Positions 57,770 through 64,000 of a stretch of DNA of 64,000 bases are shown in pieces (position 1 is the first letter of the stretch; the number at the start of each line of letters is the position of its first letter). Both the position numbers and the translations under genes were made by a program. The notes under the pieces are model-generated. The model was not told the origin of the DNA. It saw only the letters and a list, made by a program, of their open reading frames with translations, and ran no database searches. The DNA is from Anaeramoeba flamelloides (lineage: Eukaryota; Metamonada; Anaeramoebidae): contig JANTQA010000008.1 in the NCBI GenBank assembly GCA_027625915.1, positions 989,001-1,053,000 on the forward strand, in the 5' to 3' direction.

Positions 57770-59420
57770 CCCAAATAAAAAAATTAAGATGATTTCATAT
57801 TTTTAGAATTTTTTTTAAGTAATAATTTAACAAACCTTATAAACTTTATTGAAGTAAGATTTTTAAGGCATTTTTTACTTTCAAAATTGCCTCTCAGAAG
57901 AGATCAAAAAGTTTAAAAAGTAACAATAAAATTAAAATTGAAGGAAAAAGTTGAAGATTTTTTTTTGAATTTCTTGCAAAAACGGAAAACTCATAAATTT
58001 TGGTAATCAAGAAAGGTACAAATAAAGATCCAAATAAAGAAGGGGATCTCAATTTTATTTTTGGAATTTATTAATTAAAATTTCAAGTTAATTTGTTTGT
58101 TTTTGTGCTTCATTTATTTTTCATATTTAGTATGTTTCAGCTTAAGGATTTAGTAACATTATTTATTTTTTTCCCGAAAGGTAATAGAGTAATTCTTTGA
58201 ATAAGGGTACAATTAAACTTGTTGACCAGTCCCATTTATCAACTTTACAGAAATTAGTTATCATTTTTTAAGAAGTTAATTTTTTTCCATTTATATTTTC
58301 AGTTAAAAGATATTAATCTTTTTTAGTTTGGATTTTTGGATCAAAAAAAAAAAGAAAAATTTTCAAAAAAAAAATTTTATTTTCAAGAAATATCACTTTA
58401 AGTAATTTCTGAGATTCTTTAAGTACAAGTAACGTTGTTTCTTTAATATTATTTTAAAAATACATGAAAATAAATCAAATTATTGAACCCTTGAAGATAA
58501 GAAAAAAAAATTGATCATTTATTTTTATTTCGAAATATTTATCAAATTTCTTGAAATTTAAAAGATTAACCAATATTCTTTTTCAAATACCATGAGTATA
58601 AATAACAAACTAATAATATTAAAATCAGTTATTTGAGAATATCTATTATTTTTTTTTATTATTAGAATTATTTATTTGAATTTTTGTTTATTTATTTGAA
58701 AAAATTTAAAAAATTGAGAAATAATTGTATAGTCTATTGATACATTAAATACTTGGTTATTAATAATCCACTGAAAAAATTAAGAATGGGTTCTTAATTA
58801 TTGATTAACAATAATCAAATTAAAAAGTATTTCTTTAAGATTATAAGAAGAATTTTCCAGGTTTTAAAAAGGTATTTCGGGAGAATTTTTAATTCGATTC
58901 TTTGGTTCTTTTTCTCAGATTTTTTATACAGCAAAAGAGAAAAAAATTGATTTGAACTGTTCTTTGGATAAAGAAATTATATTTTTTTCAAGTTTAAAAT
59001 AATTATTGTATTTAGTTTTGAAATCAAGTAGATTTTTTATACCAAGTTATTCCAGAACTCAGTTGTTTGATTTTTAAAGTGTATTTTTGTACACTCCCTT
59101 GAAAGACAATATATTTTTTTCTTCTCTCAACAATATTATTTTTTTTAAATAATTTGGAAATATGTTGAATTTTGAACTATTCGACTAAATGATAAAAATA
59201 GATCATACTTTTAAAAATAATAGTTCATTTCTAAAAATAATCTTAATAGTAAGTCTACATTTGTAGTAATCAGATTTTTACTTTGTTTTTCAATTTCAAG
59301 ATTCGATAATATTTTTTTGAATTTGCTATTAAATTTACCAGAAGATTTTTTTTTGTTTACAAGTACCTTAAAAAAAGTAGTCTTTAATTTATTTCTTGTT
59401 TGACCTTTTTTTTTCGGCAA
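57770..59420 (+). mobile_element. Dispersed repeat family R7, copy 2
   Basis: 58467-58960 parallels 2720-3210 in the same orientation. 59040-59400 is the complement of about 1430-1740, so it reads as the inverted far end of the same element. The minus-strand frame at 59211-59350 encodes KFKKILSNLEIEKQSKNLI, similar to the peptide in copy 1. Confidence 0.5.
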
Positions 59421-59770
59421 TTTTATCGAGAATTGATGCTAATTTGTACTTTTCAAAATTCTTTGTTATTCCATTTATTTTAGATGTGTGATGAAGAGAT
59501 TCTACAAACTAAAAATGAAGAATAAATGTTTCTAAAAGTTATACTGACATTTTGAAGAATTCTTTTACTTTGTCATCAAGGAAAGATCGTTCTTATCTTT
59601 CTTCAGCCTTGGAAAAATTATTTATCATCAAAATAAAAAGTTTTTCAATGCTTTTATCATTAATTCTTTTTTTTTTTTTTTATTCTTAAGATCCCTTTAT
59701 CACACAACGAAAAAAAATGAAATAACAAAGAATTTTGAAAATTACAAATTGGCATCAATTCTCGATAATC
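59420..59770. repeat. Head-to-head inverted repeat with coding-like arms
   Basis: 59420-59500 and 59690-59770 are complementary over about 80 bp (CGAGAATTGATGCTAATTTG and its partner). Read outward, both arms encode NFE-(K/N)-YKLASILD. The right arm continues in frame to about 59900 as a helical peptide (LFLKLSLTFVRDIIGKVVDS). This looks like remnants of a duplicated protein-coding segment. I cannot name the protein. Confidence 0.5.
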
Positions 59771-59904
59771 TGGTTGAAAAAAATTCAACAAAGAAAAAAA
59801 AAGCAAATCTCTTTCTAAAGTTATCTTTGACATTTGTTCGGGATATTATTGGGAAAGTTGTGGATTCACTTTGTAAATGTGGTTTTTTGAAGATTTTTAA
59901 AATT

Positions 59905-60422
59905 TAACAAACCTTGTAAAATACGATTTAAAAAAGAAGATTTTTTTAATTGAGAGCAACGTTGTTGTTCTTTTTTGATTGTGCTGTAACAAAAATACAA
60001 AAATTATATTCCACAAAACAGGCCTAACAGTAAAATAAGCTTTTTTGGTTTTGTAATTTGCTAGGAATATTTCAAAAACAAGATCTGAAAAAAATGATTT
60101 TTCCTGAATATTTTAAGAAAAAGAACTTTTTTACTAATTGAACTTGCTTTCTAGTTACAAAAATTAATGGTTAATATTCATTGAGACTTTACATAAGATG
60201 TGAAAAGATAGTCCGATTCCCCGAAAAACGTAATAATTTATTTTTTTCATTAAAACTGTATTTTTTCAGCAATCCAAAAAGAGGGTTACAATAATTTACA
60301 AGAAAAGAAATGTTGTATCTAAAGTTGTTGAAAATAAGACGTTTTTGACTTTAATAATTAGCTTTTATATAAAAAAATATTTTACTTTTAATTTTCATTT
60401 TTATCCTTTATTATTTTTACTT
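59905..60422. other. Upstream region of the 122-residue gene
   Basis: AT-rich, no feature recognised. The in-frame extension above ATG 60423 starts with a non-ATG codon and is rich in Phe and Ile, as expected for translated intergenic DNA. Confidence 0.45.
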
Positions 60423-60791
60423 ATGAACCAACAAGAGAATAATTTTAATCAAGAAGATCAATACAATTATTTAACAGAAAAACTCGAAAACACACTCAAA
60501 ATGTTAAGATCAAAGCAGGAAAATTTAAAATTTGATGCCTTGATCTTAAAGGGATTAATAACTGAACAAAAATCTAGCCAAAACCGTTCTTCTGAAAGAA
60601 CTTTAAAAAGTAATTTGAATAGTTCTGATGAAAGTCTTGTTGAAGTCGATGATATACCGAACCAAACCCAAGACAAATCACTACAATCCACAGAAACAAT
60701 AAATGAAATGGAAGATAATACTTTTGAAATTTGTAACCCACAAGAGGATTTAGAAATTGATTCTTTTTGGGAAAACTATGCCCAATTTTAA
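60423..60791 (+). CDS. Hypothetical 122-residue acidic protein
   Basis: Single exon from ATG 60423 (MNQQENNFNQ) to TAA. The N-terminal half has a predicted helix, DQYNYLTEKLENTLKMLRSK, continuing to about residue 50 with heptad-like Leu spacing. The rest is Ser, Asn and Glu rich, ending DSFWENYAQF. No family recognised. The balanced codon use and a coherent helix favour a real gene. A splice to unseen exons cannot be excluded, but none is needed. It may be a small coiled-coil adaptor; that is a guess. Confidence 0.55.
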   Translation: MNQQENNFNQEDQYNYLTEKLENTLKMLRSKQENLKFDALILKGLITEQKSSQNRSSERTLKSNLNSSDESLVEVDDIPNQTQDKSLQSTETINEMEDNTFEICNPQEDLEIDSFWENYAQF

Positions 60792-62551
60792 GTTTTTCTA
60801 CTCTTTATTTATATCCTGATCATTTTTTTTTTCATCTTAAACTATTTTTCTTTTTTTATTTTTGTTCAATTTTTTCATTTTATTGTTTTTCAAATAAAAA
60901 AGAAATTTTGTAAAATTTTTCTTTTTCTTTTTTAGATCTTTTTTTAAAAATGGTTTATAGCTTATGTAACAAAGACTGAATTTTCGTGATATAAAGGTCT
61001 GGAATTATTCATCCTTAAAAAGAATTCATACTTGATATTAACTTTTTTATTGCTTTTTTTGAGACAGCTATTAAAAAAATAAATAATTTTGTTTTTTTTT
61101 TATAAGGTTATCAGAATTAAAACTTTTTTAAAGTTTTATATTTTAATATTATAAGGGCTTTTTTTTTAAAAGTAATCTTTTCTTCCCACCCCCCCCTCTT
61201 AAACACACAAATCAATATCTTAGAAATGTTTCAGATAACCACTCAACGTATTAACACGGTTTTCATTAAAAACAACGAGAGTGGGGAATCCTCATATGAA
61301 CCGTATCAACATCATGAATTTAGAGAACTTTTGTTCAAATTCCATTCAGTTTTTCTATTAAACTATTTTCCAGTCAAAGAGGTCCAGTAGTAATGTGTAA
61401 AATACATCTGTTTAAACGGTTTGCATATATATTAGAAGAAAAATTTTATTTTGGAAATTTTCAAAATTGAAATCATTTATTCACATTTTTTCCCATTTTT
61501 GTTTTTTTTTTTCGATTTTTTTTTTAAAAACCTAATTCAGTTGAAAAAATTTTTTTTATAACAAGATCAATAGTCATTTGATAAAAATGTGTTATTCTAG
61601 GGTTATTGAAACCATGTAAAGATTGTTGATAAATCATATTGATTTTTATTGGAATTCTATGAAGATCTTTGATCTTGATTTTTGTTTAATAAAGGTGAAA
61701 AATTTCCACTTCATTTTCTTTTCCTTTTTCAAATAGAGACCATAAATCCAAACCTACTTCGTTTTGGAGACTTAATTTCTAAAAGAAAAGTATGGAAAAT
61801 GAAGTGAAAAATGTTTCATATTTATTCTTCAAATAATAGTAGAAGTTCAAAACGAACATTGTAGTTTTCTCAATAGGGCACTCTAAGAATTTGACTTTTT
61901 CAATTTTTAAAAAAATTTATTGATTAATTAGTTTTCTTTCAGACATATAATAACAATTCTTTGATGTGTATTATTCTGTTTATTTTTTATTTTTTCTTCA
62001 AAGATCAATTGATGAAAATAATTGATATTTGAAAAAAACTTTGGGTGCCTTTGACTGAGACCGAGTTTAGTTAAAAAAGATTATGATCGGCCAGACTATT
62101 TTTTCAAAGAATTACTGTTTTTATGAAGAAGTGTCTAATTTCCAATTAAAATTACCTCTCTGGAAACTTTTGTAACTTTTTGAGAAAATGATAAAAAAAA
62201 AAAAATAATGTGGTTAATGGAAATCAAACCCTGTGTCTTCATCTTGTATGTTTGACATATTATCACCAATCCATACCATTTCTCTAAAATAAATTTCTGT
62301 AAAAAAATCTATATATAATACTAAATCTGCTAAAAAGGTGATTATATTATTAGGTTGATTTAATACCCATTTTTAACAAACATACTAAAATTACTAAAAT
62401 AATAGTATTTTTTTATTTTTTGGTAAAAAATAAAAAAGAATAGAAAACAATTGTTTTTTTTTTTTTTTTTATCAACATTTAAGATAATTAAAAATTATTT
62501 AATTATTTCAAATTTTTAAAATTAAATAATAAATATAATGCAAATAAAGTT
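60792..62551. other. Intergenic between convergent small genes
   Basis: Contains R2 copy 3 and, at about 62205-62283, a degenerate tRNA-like sequence (see findings). Nothing else recognised. Confidence 0.5.
61360..62068 (+). mobile_element. Element R2, copy 3 (uninterrupted)
   Basis: AAACTATTTTCCAGTCAAAG to CCTTTGACTGAGACCGAGTTT, 709 bp. The intact arrangement here shows where R3 entered copy 1 (at 61838-61850, TCAAATAATAGTAGAAGTTC). Confidence 0.75.
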
Positions 62552-63482
62552 TTAATCATTTACATCTTCTGATGATGACAAATTTGAATTGGAACTATAA
62601 TCAGAATTTGTTTCTGAATATGGATCATTTAAGTGGTTCAATTCATGATCGTATAATTCGAAAGGTAAAAATGTTAAAAAATTGTCTTCAACTTCGATTT
62701 CGTTAATCAGGATATCATGCTTTTTTTCCTTTTTATATTCATCATCATCATTCAGACCACTATCCTCATCTTCAGAGTCACTTTCAAAGCCAAAATTGAT
62801 TAAATTTCCAACTGACATAATTGGTTGATTATTTTTCTTCAATTGATTTTTGGTTAAATTTGTTTGATTTTTGTAATTAGTTGAATTCATATAACCAGAT
62901 TGAAATAAACCAGGTAAAATTTCAACGTCTGGTTGCAAAATTTCAAAACTATTTTGTTCTTTTGTTTGTTGTGACGTTTGAAAAATTTCTTCTAATTGTA
63001 CCATCCCGTTTTCTTTAAAAGTTTCATTTCTTTGCGTTGATTGTAATTCAGAAAATAGATCATTAATTAAAGCATTATTTTCTTTTTTTTTAGTATTTAT
63101 ATCTTCATTATCATCATCATCATTATTATCATTATCATCATCATAATCATTTTTCTTGTTGGTATTGTTTTTAGATCTAGAATAATTTATCTCTGTATTT
63201 TCTTTAGTTGATTCGCGATCAATTCTTGAAGTGTTTTCATTATTTATATTTGTTTTTGTTTCATTTTTCTGTTCTTGATCAACCAATTTAATATTTTTCT
63301 TTTTTTTTAAAATCTTTTCTTGATTATCAAATTTCGGTGTATTTTCGTCTTGAATTGTTGTTTGGTTAAGAATTTTATTATTATTTTTTTTCTTTTTCTT
63401 TTTGCTTTCTTTAATTTTGTTATTTTTTATATTATTGGCTTTTTGATTGATCGATTTTTTTTTTTTTTTTTTCGATTTTTCT
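62552..63482 (-). CDS. Unknown lysine-rich, acidic protein, last exon (5' partial)
   Basis: An open frame enters through an acceptor TTTAATAG at 63483-63484 and ends at the stop at 62552, giving about 310 residues. It starts with two lysine runs (KSKKKKKKS and ESKKKKKKNNN) resembling nuclear localisation signals. An N/D/K-rich middle and runs of Asp follow, then acidic FESDSEDEDSG. The end is Ser/Asp-rich (SSSEDVND) after a more ordered patch, VEDNFLTFLPFELYDHEL. No domain recognised. The preceding exon(s) must lie beyond 63485, in or past the right edge. A nuclear, disordered protein is the plausible reading. Confidence 0.6.
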
Positions 63483-63674
63483 CTATTAAAAACAATTAAA
63501 AAAATAGATCGTCAAATAAAATTAATATTTAGGTGTTCATATAAAAAGAAAAAAGTAAATTAAATTGAATTGAATTGAATTTGGGTTTAAAAGATGTTTC
63601 TAATTAATTAAATGTTATTAATAAAGAATTTTTAGCACCAATTTATGAAAATTAAATTAGCATTTATTTATTTA

Positions 63675-63798
63675 TTGTGAGAAAGGAGTAATCAAAGAAA
63701 ATTTACTAAATAAAAAAGAGAAGAAGAAAAATAATTAAAACATTAAAGTAAAAAAATATTATATCATTCACATGACCAAATTAAAAATTATCCACTGT
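63675..63798 (+). repeat. Repeat end shared with 49480-49608
   Basis: TTATTGTGAGAAAGGAGTAA through CCAAATTAAAAATTATCCAC, complement of the 49.5 kb copy. It directly precedes hairpin array D, so the array may be the other part of one composite element. Confidence 0.7.
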
Positions 63799-64000
63799 CC
63801 TTAGGTTTTTCAGGATTTGAAAGAATTGAGTAAAATCCTTGATTTTACTAAATTCTTTCGAATTCTGGAAAACCGCCGTTAGCTTTTTTTTAATTTGAGA
63901 AATAAAAAGAAAATTTCAAAAATTTTCTTTTAATTTCTTAAATTAAAAAAAAGCGCCGTTAGGTTTTCTTGAGTTTTCTGTTTATTTGTGAAGTGTTCTA
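63799..64000. repeat. Hairpin-array repeat, copy D (runs off the right edge)
   Basis: Clearest example. Hairpin one: TTAGGTTTTTCAGGATTTGA with TTCGAATTCTGGAAAACC around a GATTTTAC centre. Spacer GCCGTTAG. Hairpin two: GCTTTTTTTTAATTTGAG with CTTAAATTAAAAAAAAGC. Spacer GCCGTTAG again. Then the first arm of a third hairpin, GGTTTTCTTGAGTTTTCTG. Probably in an intron of the gene ending at 62552. Confidence 0.8.

Noticed and set aside
1-64000. Retrovirus-like, LTR, Polinton or LINE elements
   Set aside because: No reverse transcriptase, integrase, capsid or long terminal direct repeats were recognised. All mobile DNA seen is short, non-coding and inverted-repeat in type.

Overview
The window is nuclear DNA from an AT-rich protist. 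The genes use the standard code, carry GT-AG introns, and lie in poly-A/T-rich DNA crowded with short inverted-repeat elements. The gene content (RCC1-BTB protein, ankyrin-repeat TKL kinase, leucine-rich-repeat PP2C, diaphanous-type formin, Rpn10, RBBP4-like WD40 protein) suits an amoeboid or flagellate protist. An Anaeramoeba-like lineage is my best guess, but that is inference from family mix and gene style, not a database match.

Layout. 129-529 (-): first two exons of a formin that runs off the left edge. 530-6913: repeats, including one element inserted in another. 6914-7252 (+): small protein, possibly a kinetochore NSL1-like subunit. 10206-15002 (+): RBBP4/MSI1-type histone-binding WD40 protein in seven exons. 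16582-18141 (-): intronless RetSat/CrtI-like FAD oxidoreductase. 19250-22505: foldback elements. 22700-27993 (+): RCC1-repeat plus BTB protein with one 3.4-kb intron packed with nested elements. 28.0-33.3 kb: non-coding. 33326-42324 (+): 1645-residue leucine-rich-repeat/PP2C phosphatase in three exons. 43891-47799 (-): ankyrin-repeat TKL kinase in two exons, convergent with the phosphatase. 50587-54732 (+): proteasome subunit Rpn10/PSMD4 in two exons, divergent from the kinase. 54.7-60.4 kb: repeats. 60423-60791 (+): small unknown protein. 62552-63482 (-): last visible exon of an unknown lysine-rich acidic protein.

I assigned splice sites by reading frame and family alignment. In all complete multi-exon models the summed exons are a whole number of codons: 391, 614, 1645, 603 and 393 residues. 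Two kinds of intron coexist: short ones of 151-530 nt, and long ones of 1.9-3.4 kb. Several of the long ones hold recognisable elements.

The most striking non-gene feature is a dispersed array of back-to-back perfect hairpins separated by a short CCGTTAG-like spacer. Four copies were found, three certainly in introns and one probably. Beside it are at least eight families of short terminal-inverted-repeat elements, with several clean nested insertions that give their relative ages. There is no rRNA, CRISPR or convincing tRNA. The genes do not form one pathway. They are housekeeping and signalling genes typical of a complex cytoskeleton-rich protist.
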